DNA from: Sipunculus nudus | Taxonomy: Eukaryota; Annelida; Sipuncula; Golfingiida; Sipunculidae | NCBI GenBank assembly: GCA_026874595.1 | Contig: CM049317.1 | Coordinates: 27,651,401 to 27,715,400, forward strand | Reading direction: 5' to 3' | Length of the DNA: 64,000 bases | Shown here: in pieces, positions 1-13,660 of the stretch | Position numbering within the stretch: position 1 is the stretch's first letter | Layout: every line of letters starts with the position of its first letter | Program-made: the position numbers and the translations under genes | Notes under the pieces: model-generated | The model's input: the letters and a program-made list of their open reading frames with translations, nothing else | Database searches by the model: none | What the model was told of the DNA's origin: nothing

Positions 1-525
1 CCGACAGCGGCCGGCAGCACCTCACTTGACATCGTCTGGCAGCACCTCACATGACACCGGTTGGCAGCACCTCACCAGACACCGGTTGGCAGCACCTCAC
101 CAGACACCGGCTGGCAGCACCTCACTAGACACTGGCTGGCAACACCTCACTTGACCCCAGCTCGCAGCACCTAACTGGACACAGGTTGGCAGCACCTCTC
201 TCGACAGCGGCTAATAGCACCTCTTCGGAAACCGTCTTGTAGCAACTCTCTAGACACTTGGTAGCAGCACCTCTCTAGACACTGGATAGCAAATTTCTCT
301 GGACAATGGGTAGCAAAACCTCTCTGGACAAAGGGTAGTAGTACCTCTCTGGACACTGAGTACCAGCACCTCTGGACAACGCGTAGCAGCACCTCTTTAG
401 TCACTGGGTAGCAGCACCTCTCCGGCCTTTTGGTAGTGGCACCTCTCTGGTCACTGGGTAGTGGCACCTCTGTGGTCTCTGAGTACCTCCACTTCTCTGG
501 ACACTGGGGGTCATTACTTCTGGAC
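1..525 (+). repeat. 25-bp minisatellite
   Basis: About 20 copies of a 25-bp unit (TGGCAGCACCTCACNAGACA plus about five bases) begin at the window edge. Copies are near identical at the left and decay to the right. The open frame it creates on the minus strand is an artefact of a repeat unit that is not a multiple of three. Confidence 0.92.
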
Positions 526-599
526 TCTGGGGCTGCACAGACTGTGTTACATAAGACTGCGTATGCAGTTTTTAAATACACTTCCACCCTGGAGGCTCA

Positions 600-2290
600 T
601 TAATATTCATTAGACTAATACAAAGCGTGGTCTCCTTTTTCTACTACATCCCATATATATTAATGAGAACGCTGGATACTAAATAGGGTGGGAAAAAACA
701 CGCTAACCCACAAAGCCATCACCATAACAATGGCATAACTGGACCTGCAGGGCACTCGGTTAGGCCTCTCTTCAATAACGCAAATGTCTGACAACACAAT
801 ACTCTGACCGGCAACTCGATTTTCGTTCAGCAAATACACATGTACAGCAAATCCGATTCAACTAACAATAGAAATGAAAATAAAACATGATTAAGCAAAA
901 TGAAACGATTCATAACGTGGCAACAGGTATGCTCTGTGAGTGATGGGTCACACATGTGTAGACTGAATCCAATCATGATTTGTCTATACATGTTATACAA
1001 GAGAAGAATGAGGTAAAGGTCACAAATGTTCAAAATGTTCTGAGAACTTGGCTGAAACATTCCGTCTATCAAATTTGGAGAGAAAATGCAGAGAATGCAA
1101 GTTTTGCCTGAAATTGCATGAACAATCTTTCTTAAAGAAAGTTGGTCCTGTGACCTTGAACTCTAACCTCATAACCCCAAAATGAAAACGGTTCATGCTT
1201 TTGTTGTAGGCCATATCAAAATCAAGTTTAAAGTGCATATGTCAATCCAACTGATGATATAGTCCGGAACCACATTTGTGTTTGAGTCTTTCCTATAGGG
1301 TACCCGCTCATCCTAGCCGGGCCTTAACTAGTCACGATCAACAAACATGTGAGGTTTCTATACGCTAGATGAAAATGCGGTTTAGAAACTGACACCTTGT
1401 TGTTCTTAAACAAGTCTAAAAATTATAATAAAAAATAAATTGCAATAAAAAGAAAACAATACAGGTGTCGAACTGTTAGAACTAACCTGGATCAATAAAC
1501 ATATGACGTTTCAGGCCACTAACTGAAACCACGGCTGAGAAAATAACACCTAGATCCTAGATGTAATTTGGCAGTGTAAAATTTTAAGAAAACAAGGCCT
1601 GAAAAGTAGAAAAAAAATAAGGTGGCGCCAACAGTTTTGGTGACGTAAAAAATAGTCATGATCTATAAAGAAATGAGGTTTCAGGACACTAGATGAAAGC
1701 GCAGAGAAGAAACCATAACACCTTTGCTGTTATCTTTGAGTCTAAGAGTATAGAGGAAATTGCATGAAAATAGACAAAAATACAAGTGGCAACACCAGTG
1801 TTTTTTTAACTAATAAAAACAATTCATAGTTAATATTAGGGCAAGTTTCATGGCGATCCATACATCAGTTGTGTCTAATTAATGCATAGAAACAAAGTAT
1901 TATTTATTAACGTGTAGACATTATTGCATGTTAGAATAAAATCTCAGAACTTTCCGCTCTTATTGTTCATGTACGTGCAATACAGAAATATTAATATAAA
2001 CTTGATATTAGGTTTGTGTTTCGTTTCTCATAATGACGTTTACATATATGTATATATTGGACGAACTGAAGATGAACAATATATACATTATGAAATTAAC
2101 TTCATGAACTCATAAACTAAACCTAACGGGGAAGTCATTTGAATAAATTAAATACAACAGCTTTTTTCAGAGGGGTGTATAAGATTATTGAAATTTTAGG
2201 GTAAGAGACCTGCTAGGCTTGTGTTCTATACAATTTAGTGTGGTACAATGAGTCATATTTTCGTCTCAATATTACAACGGGTATTAATCA
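600..2290. other. Gene-free AT-rich sequence
   Basis: Only short, unconvincing open frames occur here. Around 1.3-1.8 kb there are diverged lines (ACTAGATGAAA, ACACCT) that recur two or three times and look like old repeat. Nothing else is recognised. Confidence 0.5.
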
Positions 2291-2860
2291 ATTTAATGTT
2301 AATAAATTCATATACCTTGGTGGTGAATTCCATTAAACAGGGGGTGTAAAAGAGGAAATATATTATCTGTAGCTAGAGCAGCATTTCAGAAATCATCAAT
2401 AAATATACAGGATGGAAACAAAAATAACAAATTTAATTGCATTGTAATGGCTGTTTAGTTATACGGATCAGAAACTTGGAAATATAATGAATCCGATGCC
2501 AATTAAATTAACACATTTCAGAGAGCATGTATAAGGAAAATTATAAAAACTCATTGTTCGATAAAAGTGAAAAAAAAGTAATAGCTGAAAATAAGCTAAT
2601 AAAGCAAGGTGGCCATGGATAGGGCACGTATTAAGAAGAGAAAAGTATAATAATACAAGACCAGGGTAACCAGGACACCAGAATGGAAAAGAAAATATTG
2701 AGACCAAGGACAACATTGAGACGCACAGTGAACGCAGAAAGGATGGCCGGGGTTTTAATACCTGGCAGTAGGCAGGACGAGTGGCAAATGACCGGGTGAG
2801 TGGCGGCAGTTGTTTAGCAGCCTTATACGCCACTCAAGGCGTGAAGAAGATAAATAAGTT
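2290..2860 (+). mobile_element. Decayed LINE, 3' end of the reverse transcriptase ORF
   Basis: Frameshifted translation on the plus strand shows the conserved tail of non-LTR retrotransposon ORF2: a KYLGG line, LYGSETWK, FQRACIRKIIK, WIGHVLRREKY and a terminal ATQGVKK (compare CATRHEEDK-type endings). Several stops and frame changes interrupt it, so it is dead. Clade cannot be fixed by eye. Confidence 0.75.
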
Positions 2861-5500
2861 AATCATCGCCGATAGGTGGCACTATCAATGGTGATCTAAA
2901 GCACTCCATAACAGGAGGTTATTTATCATTCAGTGTTGGCTACACACAGTAAGTGCAAGCAGTTCAAATACACAGTGTGATAACAGCACGCTCATTTGCA
3001 TAAAGATCAATGAAGGGCAACCTTTTGACATGCTAAAGGCAAAGTCCATTAATTTTGTCTGACTGTTACGGTTTATAAAATAGAAAACAGCAAGGGGGAT
3101 TTTCAATCCATACCCTCAGGGAGGGGGGGGGGGGTTAGCATTTACTCCCAATAGTCCCAGGATCTGGGAGTACTTTAATATGAGTTAATACGCTTAGATA
3201 AAACTATATTATGTATATAATATATATATATATATATATATGTATATAATGTTAATGAGAACTTTTTATTTTTGCTGAATGAAATTAGTTTGATATCCGC
3301 TATTCGTCTTTCAGGTAGATCCGTCGATTCTTGAAGATCCAACAAATCGTAACCTTTTGACCCCGAAATGTTTACCCTCAAAGTCATATCAGTGTTACCT
3401 GAATTCTGTATGCTACAGAGCAACAAATATGATTAGCACCTTTAAAGTCAGACTTTCTTTTAGTCTCAAAGTTTTTATTGCTGGTTTATGAAATTGAAAC
3501 AGTATGCGTCATTTCGATCATCCAGTCTATTAGCATGTATCAGTTAGATTTAATTGGATGAAAGAATCCGAGGAAGACTGTTCATGAAAAAGAGTTGTCT
3601 TCACAAGAAAATATGTCACAGGTATCTTCCATTCAATCTTCTAACGATAATAAATACAGGCCTTTCGCATCAAATGCGGATCAACGGCTCATACAGTATA
3701 GATATTAGTGTTATCCTAATCATACGAACTTAAATGACATTGAGTGTAGGTATTTTTTGGTTTGAATAACTCTGCATACTAAACTATAAAAAAAATAATA
3801 AATCGATAGCAAAAGAAAAAAAAAGGTTTCAAATTGACAGCCCATATATCTTCACGTTAGAGTTAGTGTAATACTGTCTAAGTGGTTAATTTAGCGCGTC
3901 TGAATCTTCGCGTTTTTGTTTTACAGCATCAGAGCAGTTCGAGTTTTCGGGCAATTCAGCATGTTTATATAAAAGATAAGTTTGTTGCGCAACCTACCTG
4001 CCCCGAACAAGATCTTGTTCACCGCTTATATGGTACCAGGGACTGAGTACCGTGAACTCAACGTGTAAACAATACGTAATAACCGGCACTAATCACGTTT
4101 GATAATGCAATGGTACTGCACCCAGCAGAGTTGACATCTTAGTAAGCTGTAGAATTGCTAGATAACAACAGCTGTGATTATTAAGTAGAAGCAACGCGCT
4201 ATGTGTGAACAACAAACAGAGCTGATAACAGTCGCGGTTGGCTCTCCGCCGTATACTTCGGGGGAAGTGCGGGGGGGGGGGGTCTAGGTTGTCTAAAAGT
4301 ACGTGTGTTCTTATTCGAGCGCAAATCTAGCTCCCGCTAAAAGCGCGAATATTAAAATCCCGCTAACAAATCCACTTTTACCTTATTTAAATCTGGCACT
4401 TTTATGCCAATAAGCGGACTCGACTGTACACGAGCCGATATATGTTTAATTTTGATGCATCCGGCGGCAAAAGCGTAACACATCTGTCGAGAGTCAGCCA
4501 CTGTAAAGAGAGCGAGTTTACACTGACACAAGTTTTTCGAAGGATTATAAATTCATTGCAAGTTCAATAGAGGTTAACGTAGGAAGGATTATCTCATTTA
4601 TGTGTGAGTTCTCCATGTTCGAAACGCCATTGTCACTGACCTGTGACAATGTATTCATTTGTCTCTTTTGCTTAAATACTCTGTACAATTCCCGCTACAG
4701 TACTCGCTGCAATAGTATAGAAGAAATACCATTACTCCTAAACAACATAAGGCTGATATAAGAGGTAAACATATAGCAATAGATATTTTGCTTGCCCTGT
4801 TTTTCATAAAATGCATTGAAAGCACATGTTATCATATGTTACAAGTGTATTTATGAGCTATTTCCACAAAATTGTAACCTCATATTAGGGGTGATTTGAC
4901 AAAAGTAATATTTCTTATTGTTGAAGAATAAATGTGATGCTGAGCTTTTATTGATTGTGTACATTTGATTTAACTGCTTTTGTGGTCAGTCCCGTGTCGC
5001 TCGTTTTACTGAAAACAAAGCACATTATGTACACATTAAACATTTTAAAAAAGTAAACTATGGGTCTTTGGCATTGTATCCTAACATTCAAAACATTAAT
5101 TTCATCAAATGAAAGCTTTATTGAGATAACTTCAAGTGTGATCTCGACCTTTGACCTTCTATCAGCACAGTCGACAGTTGTTACCCAATAAAAGTTACCC
5201 TTCCTGGTGCCCTTGGAAAAAGGCTGCCGTCACCAAGTGAAGGACCGGGTTGCCTTTGATTAAACGTCGTGAAGTAGAGATTGTATGGTCTATGATAGCG
5301 CACTCAACGTATCAGCACTTCGGCACACATACAAAAGGCAAGTCATGTGCTTTTCACCCAACAATTTTAGTTCCGCTGACTGTCAGTCATCTGTCAGTCA
5401 CTCTTTGTCTGTCGTCTGTTTGGCCTCCTGACCATCATCAGGCCAAATCGTAACCTTTAGACCTAGAAACCTATAAAACCTAGGAAGGTTGAGTACAATT
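2861..5500. other. Gene-free sequence with simple repeats
   Basis: This stretch contains a G homopolymer at 3121-3134, a TA tract at 3217-3241, and a second G run at 4271-4282. The stretch 3.9-4.5 kb is somewhat richer in CG dinucleotides than its surroundings. I see no exon with splice signals and recognisable protein. Confidence 0.5.
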
Positions 5501-5501
5501 C

Positions 5502-5570
5502 GGCTGAGATTTGAACTCATGACCTCTGGGGTTAGAGTCCTGTGTTTTACCCTGAGCCACAGAAACCGGT
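5502..5570 (-). mobile_element. tRNA-derived SINE, head region
   Basis: On the minus strand it reads GTTTCTGTGGCTCAGGGTA and later GAGTTCAAATCTCAGCC, corresponding to tRNA A-box and B-box promoter elements. It shares this head with the SINE copies at 6.8 and 54.3 kb. Only the tRNA-like head is clear. Confidence 0.6.
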
Positions 5571-6805
5571 GAAGCCACGGAAGCCGGTTGGCCACAGAAG
5601 CCACTCATAACGGTTGGATCTAGAACCTTCTACGATAACATTCAGGGAGGTTTTTGGCAAAACCTGCCTCTCTGACTTATATTCTTACAGATACGTGAAA
5701 AAATGATTTGGGCAACCTTTAAGTCAGATTTGCATAAATTATATCAGTTTGACCTTGATATGTCTAATTTTATTAGGATCTAGGGAAGTCCCTGTAACAT
5801 CATCTTGGAGACCATAAAAAAGTAACCGTGACCAGTGTTCTGCGTGCTATGTGAAACAACATGATTTAATACCTAATAAGTCTGATTTGCACATATTGTA
5901 GCATTTGGATGTAGAAACTGTTGACCTGACATCTTTTTGAGTACACTGGCAGTATTTTACTGACCTTTTACTGGTTCCTTAAGAAATATTTTGTGTCAGA
6001 TCATTACAATAGTAAATGCATGCATCACATGTATTTCAGAATTAGCCATTTTTTTCATATTTATGTATAAATTTATTTATAGTGAAGAACACACATCATC
6101 ACTTCTGTTACAAATTAATGATACAAAGTCCAGTTTTATTTGCTTTGCAGAGTATGGAATTGGAACAAATGGAATTCTCAGAAATGATTTATACGGGGTA
6201 ACGCATGGGAACTTGGGTCTTTATAAGGAAACAAGCATAGATGTAGGGTGCAGTTAAACTGAAATTATCTATTCAAGTTGACACTGCGAAACGCAAAAGT
6301 CTCTATACAAATATTAAATGCCTTGGTTCATACGAAGGGAAAATCAAATTTTAGAAGACAAGTTCATTAACTATGTGAAAAATAAATAGTTTCTTTTTAA
6401 GAAATGTTGGTAAAACATTAGGCATGTTTATCAATCCTGGATTGCCTTAATATTTTTACCAAAATTTACCCACCATACAAACATGTGGATTTCATAGGTC
6501 TTTTAATTTCCTTTAATCCTTTTCTAAAGACATTATAATCAGACTTTATTCAATGATTCTGCAAGATATTGACTTTTAATCTCTTGCGCAATGTTTCTGC
6601 TAATAAATTTGATTTGTTACTTCTCTTTTTATCAGTATACATTCCGAACATTATCAGTTGCATCACGCAAAAGCAATACCAATTCCACGGTATCATAATA
6701 CAATAATACACGACAGACTGTCGAGAATCTTCATTCTTAAAATTTAAATATTTTGCACATTGCCATTGTATATATTGGTGACAAACATAAATGATCTCAG
6801 TGACC

Positions 6806-7040
6806 GGCTTCTGTGGCTTAGGTGTAGAGCGCAAGTCTCAAAGCCGGGAGATTGTGAGTTCCTATCTCAGTCGAGGCGGTTAGATTTTTCACAGTCGGCC
6901 CCAACATAGGGGGAGCCCTCTGTATTTCACTCACAAAACGAGTGCGTCTTTCGGGGGTCCTCAGGTGGTATGACTCAGTAATTGGGACAATTACGCACCT
7001 AGGACCCGAAGATGCAGTAGTCACCGGGTCTGGTCGACGC
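6806..7040 (+). mobile_element. tRNA-derived SINE
   Basis: It begins GGCTTCTGTGGCTTAGGTGT (A-box-like), then GAGTTCCTATCTCAG (B-box-like), then a body with CTCACAAAACGAGTGCGT and CACCTAGGACCCG. The body is shared with the 54.2-kb copy, which defines a family of about 240-280 bp. It overlaps short open frames that are not genes. Confidence 0.72.
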
Positions 7041-7749
7041 CAAGATATAAAAAATAAGAGGAAGCGTGTGATACTGGCCTGTCACGTAGTCCGAAACTGG
7101 AATAGTTATTTAAGTGATATTGTTATTTAGGTCAAGGTTACATATATGTATTGGTGTACATGTTTGTCCTGTGTTGCAAAGCACACATGAAGTCAATAAC
7201 CGGCTTTTAATATATTATATTTAGGGCGGTCTTTCGCAGACGACCACTTTGTCTTATGATGCACGGCGACAAATCAGATAGAGGTTCCTAGTCATATTAA
7301 AACAGGCTTATCCTTATTAATGTTTCATCAAAAAGAGCTCAATAATGGAAGAATATTGTGACTTTTTTTTACTGTTTCAAGCAGTGATTACAGATCGTTT
7401 GAATGTCTCTGCTGAACATGCTGTTGACATTCTGATTCGTGTAAGGCAGGCCCTGGTTTGTTGTGCGCAGGGCTGATGCATGTGTCTATTAGGCAAGTAT
7501 AGTTCGTTGCCATGTGAGACGCGCGAGCCGGGCCGGCCCGCGTGTGGGGTCTGATGTGTAGAAACACAGCGTTCTTTGTTCTAAATGTTTCAATTTTGTT
7601 CCTGTAACGTGTGTATTGTTCTATGGAGTTTACCATTTCTAGAATTTTCGGTTTAAAAAGGTATAAATAGCTGTTTTTATAGCCAAGGGTAGAATGAGAG
7701 AGAAATATTTCCGATAATTGCAGCACTAATAGATATCATTCGAACTTTG

Positions 7750-8260
7750 TAACAGATTTTATTCAGTCTTCAGTTTGCCTTTTGAATTATTGTCAGAACT
7801 TCACTTTTGGATTACAACAGATAGATTTTGAGATTACACTGGACTATTATTCTCTGAGAAGATTTACGTGAACTGTTCATCTTGATTATATGTTTTTACG
7901 ACTTGTTGAACTGTGACAGTGGTGGTATCCAGAATCAAAGCATATATTTGCTTTACTTGTGTGGTTCAAATTCAACATATTGGACTTTGTTCGCCAGTTG
8001 GTATTTTTTTTTCTTTAATTCCATAAATTTCTGGTCTTTTAAAAATGGTGTAGATTTTGTAGTTTGTAGTTTTTAATTAATCATGATGTGTCGAATGCTT
8101 TTGATAAGTCAAGGTTTAAGAGAGGAGTGCTTTCTATAGTAAATGTTTGTGTATATTCTGTCCACTATTTCTCATACTGAATGTTCAGTTGAATGTTTTT
8201 TATCTTTATGAATCCATATTGGTTGTTTTATAGAAATTTATTTGTGAAGATTTTCATGAC
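7750..8260 (-). mobile_element. Decayed LINE reverse transcriptase fragment
   Basis: Minus-strand translation shows QYGF followed after about 35 residues by LDLSKAFDT, the core RT motif of LINE-type elements. QYVEF lies further on, where the next conserved block is expected. Frame changes and stops show it is dead. Confidence 0.65.
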
Positions 8261-8269
8261 ATGACGCTG

Positions 8270-9360
8270 TTTGTCCGTCGTCCGTCTGTCTATCCGTCTG
8301 TTCATCTGTCGGTCCGTCTGTTTGTTAACAGGGCAAAAATCGTAACCGATGTAAAAATATATGTTCCTGCAGACTGGTGGCGCCACCTGTACTTTTTTTT
8401 TTATTTTTTACGCATTTTTTTTTTTCATTTTTGAGAAATTCAAATGAAGCGGTTGTCCGTTCACAGGGAACATTCAAAACCGCTGAACCTAGAAATTTCT
8501 CACTTGACACCCAGAAAGTTCCTTAAAAAGTCTCTTTGTAAACCAGTATTTAGGTCTCTGTTTCCCATATCCTCTGAGCAATGGGGTTCGAAATTAAACT
8601 CAGAATAAATAACAGTTTGATACCAAATCTCTAGTATCTGAATGACTAATGAATTGATCACCATGATTTTCTGGATGCATATTGACTATAGAGGGTTTTA
8701 TCGGTTCCTGCATACTGGTGTCGCCACCTGTATTTTTACGCATTTTTTGTCTATTTTTGAGAACTTCAAATAAAGAGGCTGTCCGTCCACCGGAACAGTT
8801 AAAGCGACTGAACCTTGAAACTTCTCATATAAGACCAAGTATGGTCAATAAATGATCTCTTTGTAAACCTGAAATTAAGTCTCTGTTTCCTTTTATCATC
8901 TAAGCTATGGGGCTCGTAATTTACCCCAGAATAATAACAGTTTGATACAAAATCTCCAGTATCTGAATGACTAATGCAATGATCATCATGATTCTTTTTA
9001 TGGTGAATATTGACCAAAGCGTGTTTCACCAGTGTATTTTTTTTTAATTTTTACGCATGTTTGGTCTAATTTGAGACCTTCAGATGAAGCGATTGTCAGT
9101 TTAGCGGGAACAATCTTTAACGCTGAACCTAGAAACTTCCACTTCACACCCAGAAAGTTCCATAAAAAGTCTCTTTGTAAACCAGAATTTAGGTCTCTGT
9201 TTCCCATATCCTCTGAGCAATGGAGCTCGTAATTAACCCCAAAATATTTATAAGTTTGAATCTTTTAAATTGACATCCAGGAAGGTTCAAGAAAGATTTC
9301 CTTGGAAACCTGAGATAAGGTCTCTGTTACATATATCCTCTGAGTAAGGGGGATTAAAAA
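8270..9360 (+). repeat. Diverged tandem repeat, unit about 330 bp
   Basis: Three or more copies share GGTGGCGCCACCTGTA-like text, ATTTTTACGCATTTTTT, CGCTGAACCTAGAAACTTC and TTTGTAAACCAGAATTTAGG. Copies centre on 8.45, 8.8 and 9.1 kb, and two further relatives lie at 10.43-10.65 and 10.75-10.95 kb. It is non-coding. Confidence 0.75.
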
Positions 9361-9369
9361 TACCCGCAA

Positions 9370-9610
9370 GAAGAATTATCTCCGCCCGGTCAAGCCGCGG
9401 AGGTTATGTTTTTGATGGCGTTCGTTTGTTTATTTGTTAGTAAGATTAAAAGTTTTCATCGGAGTTTACTGAACTTTCAGGATAGCTCGGTAATGACATA
9501 AGGTACAATCGATTAAACTTTGGGGGTGCTCCATGCGTAAATAACCCTGGAATGACTGTTTTAGTGGGTTTTATGGCTCATTTGTCTGCTACAGATTTAA
9601 GTCTGTAGCA
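9370..9610 (+). repeat. Dispersed repeat with CCGCGGAGGTTATGTTTTTG start, copy 1
   Basis: A short inverted CG-rich start leads into GTTATGTTTTTGATGGCG, then TTCAGGATAGCTCGGTAAT, then ATGCGTAAATAACCC. A second copy at 9.99-10.19 kb shares all these blocks. No coding frame is present. Confidence 0.65.
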
Positions 9611-9989
9611 GTTAACGCTGTTTTAGCATAGACCGGCTCAACTCTATCGAAATCGCCTTTTCAAAGCCACATAGACTGATGGACGAGTGACACCTTTCAA
9701 ACGCGTATATAGGCAAAGATCTTAATATTTACATGCTGAGTAGATACGGTTTTTATCATATTCGTTCGACTGCTTTCTAAACATCATGTTTCAATAGCAA
9801 TACTCAATAAATCTGCGCGCATCTTGTTTTGTAACGAAACAGAAGGATGCCAAAACGCACCTTTTGACAATGAATGTGACACATTTGATACAGCCAAGCA
9901 TAAACTAGCCCATACATCAACATAAGTGAAGCAACGGACATTTTATAATTTGAGTTAAACTACATAAATTGTAAAATGACATGGTCACA

Positions 9990-10190
9990 TACCTCCGCCA
10001 AGCGGCGGGGTAATGTTTTTGGTGGCGCTGGTTTCTGTTAGCATCTCTCAAGAAGGTAGTAACGGATTTTGAGAAAATTTTCAGGATAGCTTGGTAATTA
10101 GACAAGGAACAATTAATTAAATTTGGGGGGTGATCGATGCGTATATAACCCCGGAACGAGTGTTTTATGGGGTTTCATAGCACATTTCTT
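9990..10190 (+). repeat. Dispersed repeat with CGGCGGGGTAATGTTTTTG start, copy 2
   Basis: It matches copy 1 at 9.37 kb in order: TGTTTTTGGTGGCG, TTCAGGATAGCTTGGTAAT, GATGCGTATATAACCCC. The pair flank a short spacer and look like two insertions or a local duplication. Confidence 0.65.
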
Positions 10191-11249
10191 TACATTGGGA
10201 CGTAACATCTAACGAGTTGGCCATCTTTGGAGTGCGAGTCATGCCGTCACAGCATGGGAGCTTTTTTTTTATTAGGATAGTGTTAAATTTCATACAATGG
10301 CATATGGGGGTAGGACTAAATAGCTGCTTTGGCGGAGGTCTGCGCTCTCTGAGCACATTTCTATTAAAAAAATTGATACCAAAGCTCTATTTGTTCGATT
10401 GATCGCCATAGAGTGTTTCATAAATTCCTGCAGACTGGTGGCGCCACCTGATTTTTTTCGAATGTTTACGCATTTTGTTCTCTATTTTTTATACCTTCAT
10501 GTTAAGAGGTCATCCGTTGAAAGGGTACAAATCGTAAACAATGGATCTAGAATCTTCTAACTGTACCTCCAGTGAGGTCCAGCAAAAATCACCTTGGAAA
10601 GGTCTCTGTTACCCATGTCCTTCGAGCTATGAGCTCGTAACTACCCTCAGGTATGATTAAAAATTAAATAAAAAAGCTCCATTATCTGATTAACTAATGT
10701 GGGATCGCCATGATTCTTTGCATGCATTTTGATCATGGAGTGTTTCACAGTTTCTGCAGACTAATGGTACCACCTTTATGTTTTATTTTTTATTTTTAAC
10801 GCATTTTTTCTCTATTTTTCAGACCTACCAATGAAGTAGTCTGGCTGCTAATAGGGCACCAAGTGTGACCGTTTGCCCTAGAATCTTTTAACTGTTCACC
10901 AAGGAAGGTCCTTGGCAAATCTTCTTGGAAACCTGAAATTAGATCATAGCAACCTATATTCTGCAAGATATGTGAAAGAATATGAAATGAGCACCCTACA
11001 TGAAAGATTTGCTAGACTGGTTACAGTTGGACCTAGAAACTTCTAATTTGATTTAGATCAAGAGAGATTCCTGTAAACTTTTCTAGAGAACCTGAAATAA
11101 TGTCACTGTGACCTATATCGTGCAAGTTGCGTGAAAGAACATGGTCTTAACACTATTAATCAGTTCGGCACATGTGGTAGGATCTGGATCTAGAATAAGG
11201 TCACTGTAACCTATATCTAAGGTCAATTGGCAAAATGCATGATTTTAAG

Positions 11250-12361
11250 TAATCTGTGAGTAAGGTTATCCATTATTCAAGGTTCCTTGAATTCAGCTGA
11301 GCGTCACAGCCCATGGGCAAATTGTTCCATGGAGTGTACTTATAGTTATAATAAATAGTACGGCACACACTCCATGATGATGGTTTTTAGTACCATTTAG
11401 AAGTGGAAGGAAATGGGGATCTCTCAACTCCCACCCCCTTCCAGACGTGCCACTAAAAATTCTCTTATAGCCATGCCTGGGATGAAACTACGGTCGCCAG
11501 CAGAGAAACCGAGCGTATTACCCCTCGATTGTCAGTCTGCATGTGCAGCCGCTGACACCTGATTTTTAAAACTAAAGCGGGGTGAAAAAGTACACGTTTC
11601 TAAACAGCCGATGTGTCGTCGGTTTCCCTGTCCCCCCCCCCCCCCGACCTCTAACCGTTAGATACGTACATGAAACATGCGTGATCTAGAGTGCGTATGT
11701 TTATGTATATTAATACAGTGCAAATAGTTAATTAGTAAGGAAATTTGTAAGGAAATGAATTATTCATAGTAAATATGTCTGGCATAAATATTCCTAAAAT
11801 ACACGAATTCCAATAATTTGCTGACACCGCCAAGAACCACTGCCATATCTGGTCAAGAGGATGCTTAATTATACTGATATTAAAATTGTACAAGAGATCA
11901 TACCCGTAAACATAAGTTAATATTTTGGTTAATCTCATTAATCAAATAGTCTTATATCAACGGTTATAATACCCAAGCAGTGTTAGTGGCATGAGCGATA
12001 AATGAGTTTTGGAATGGCGGATTATCATATATCTGTGGGACACAAAGTGCATTCTAAATATAGAAATTATAACATTGAACATATTTTGTTCAAATGTACA
12101 TAACCAATTATGTATGTCACCTTAAAAACAGCGGTAAAATCATGGTTTTGCCATGATTCAACAGGATAAACAAACAAAATGTCACTTTATTTTTAGATAA
12201 CCACATAACGTATGTGTATGATCCAGGTGGTTATTACACATATCAAGTAGTAAGTGTGAAGTCATTTGTTCTCCGTCTAACAGCCGCTCGCACTTTGCAC
12301 CCAGCGGTTAATGTGTAGCAAAATGCGATTTTCACATAGATTGTTATTGGCACCACAAACC
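11250..12361. other. Gene-free stretch upstream of the ZU5-UPA receptor
   Basis: It contains a 15-base C run at 11631-11645 and otherwise unremarkable AT-rich sequence. The promoter of the receptor gene should lie here if exon 1 is the first exon, but I see no convincing core promoter element. Confidence 0.4.
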
Positions 12362-12410
12362 ATGAAGCGGTTATGTTACCTTGTGCTTGTGTTGGCATGT
12401 ACATTTGGAG
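12362..12410 (+). CDS. Exon 1: signal peptide
   Basis: ATG opens 16 codons reading MKRLCYLVLVLACTFG, a typical short signal peptide (basic n-region, Leu/Val core, small residues near the cleavage site). A consensus donor GTATGT follows at 12411 and leaves phase 1, matching the phase of the CTLD exon 4.7 kb downstream. There is no other ATG just upstream in this frame that would be preferred. Confidence 0.75.
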
Positions 12411-13569
12411 GTATGTCATTTATGGCCTTTATTGAAGATGTTGACGAATATGTGTTATAAACCGCCCCATTGAGGCTAGTCAACTTGCATAAAAATGAAT
12501 GAGACCTACAAATCATGGAGGTATTATTAGAGAGGAACCCTCACTGGGATCACAGGGCGCGTCCGATGTTGTTTACGATCTTGATAACAAAACTCGCACC
12601 ATGTGTGAATATCTTTGATCTGGCTCACAGGCAACAGACTTGTGCTCTCCTCACTCGGGGCACCCCGGCCGTATCCGACTTGTTCCGAACGCGAGTTTCG
12701 CATAATTATGTAGTTATATGATCATTTATAAATTAAAATTATAAACGATTGATGGTTGGATGATTTAAATATAATCACGCGTCATTACAGAAAATTCAAT
12801 TCAACTGATAGTTCGACGGATGTTTACTTCTTTGGGATAACTGGGCGATAATAAGTTATTCAAGGTGCACTCCCACTCATTTCTCTCCCCGGACCAACCA
12901 ATTATTGGTAACGGGTCGTTTGTTTCCACGAACAGTTACACGCGATATGGATGTGTCAAAGGCAAGCACATGAGATCAACTTTACAGGAAAATTACAAAT
13001 AAGTGTGTAAGTGTGCGCAAAATTCACTTATAAGGGAACATTTATCAAGTAATACTCGAAATTACTTTCGCATGCTAAACTGCTTCCATCAGAACGAGCC
13101 GAGATTAAATGCCGCTGGACTCCAAAATCACGCAGTATGGCTGTCGGTATATAAGAATTCTATCACTGGTCACTGCTCATGTGTCTGGATGTGTCTTTTA
13201 ATTATTGAATGCGCATACAGTTATGTTTAACGTCCGCTAGCATAAAATTCGATGATATTTCATGCAGATTACCCAGAACTTGAATGCTTTGGCTTAGTTG
13301 TCGCAAGCTACATTGGACGCAGCATTTAAGTTATCTGGCTTTAACGATGTATAGCGATAACGCCAGACTGCGAGTACAAAGGGCATCCCCCATGAGCACA
13401 AAAGCCAGCAGCAAAAAACTTCAGGGGCTGACACACGTCTTTCTTTGATGCTGGATCGCAATCCCAGTGCGGACTCCTTTCTAATTATACCTCCATGCAC
13501 AAACCATCCATACTTATTCATACTGTATATTGATGCAGCAAGTCACTTAGGCTTCACCAGGATCAATCT

Positions 13570-13660
<91 letters not shown>

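Noticed and set aside
1-525. Regularly spaced short repeats resembling a CRISPR array
   Set aside because: The units are contiguous with no unique spacers, degrade gradually, and the DNA is animal.
171-587. 138-residue open frame on the minus strand
   Set aside because: It lies on a 25-bp minisatellite; the frame is a by-product of the repeat, with no domain.
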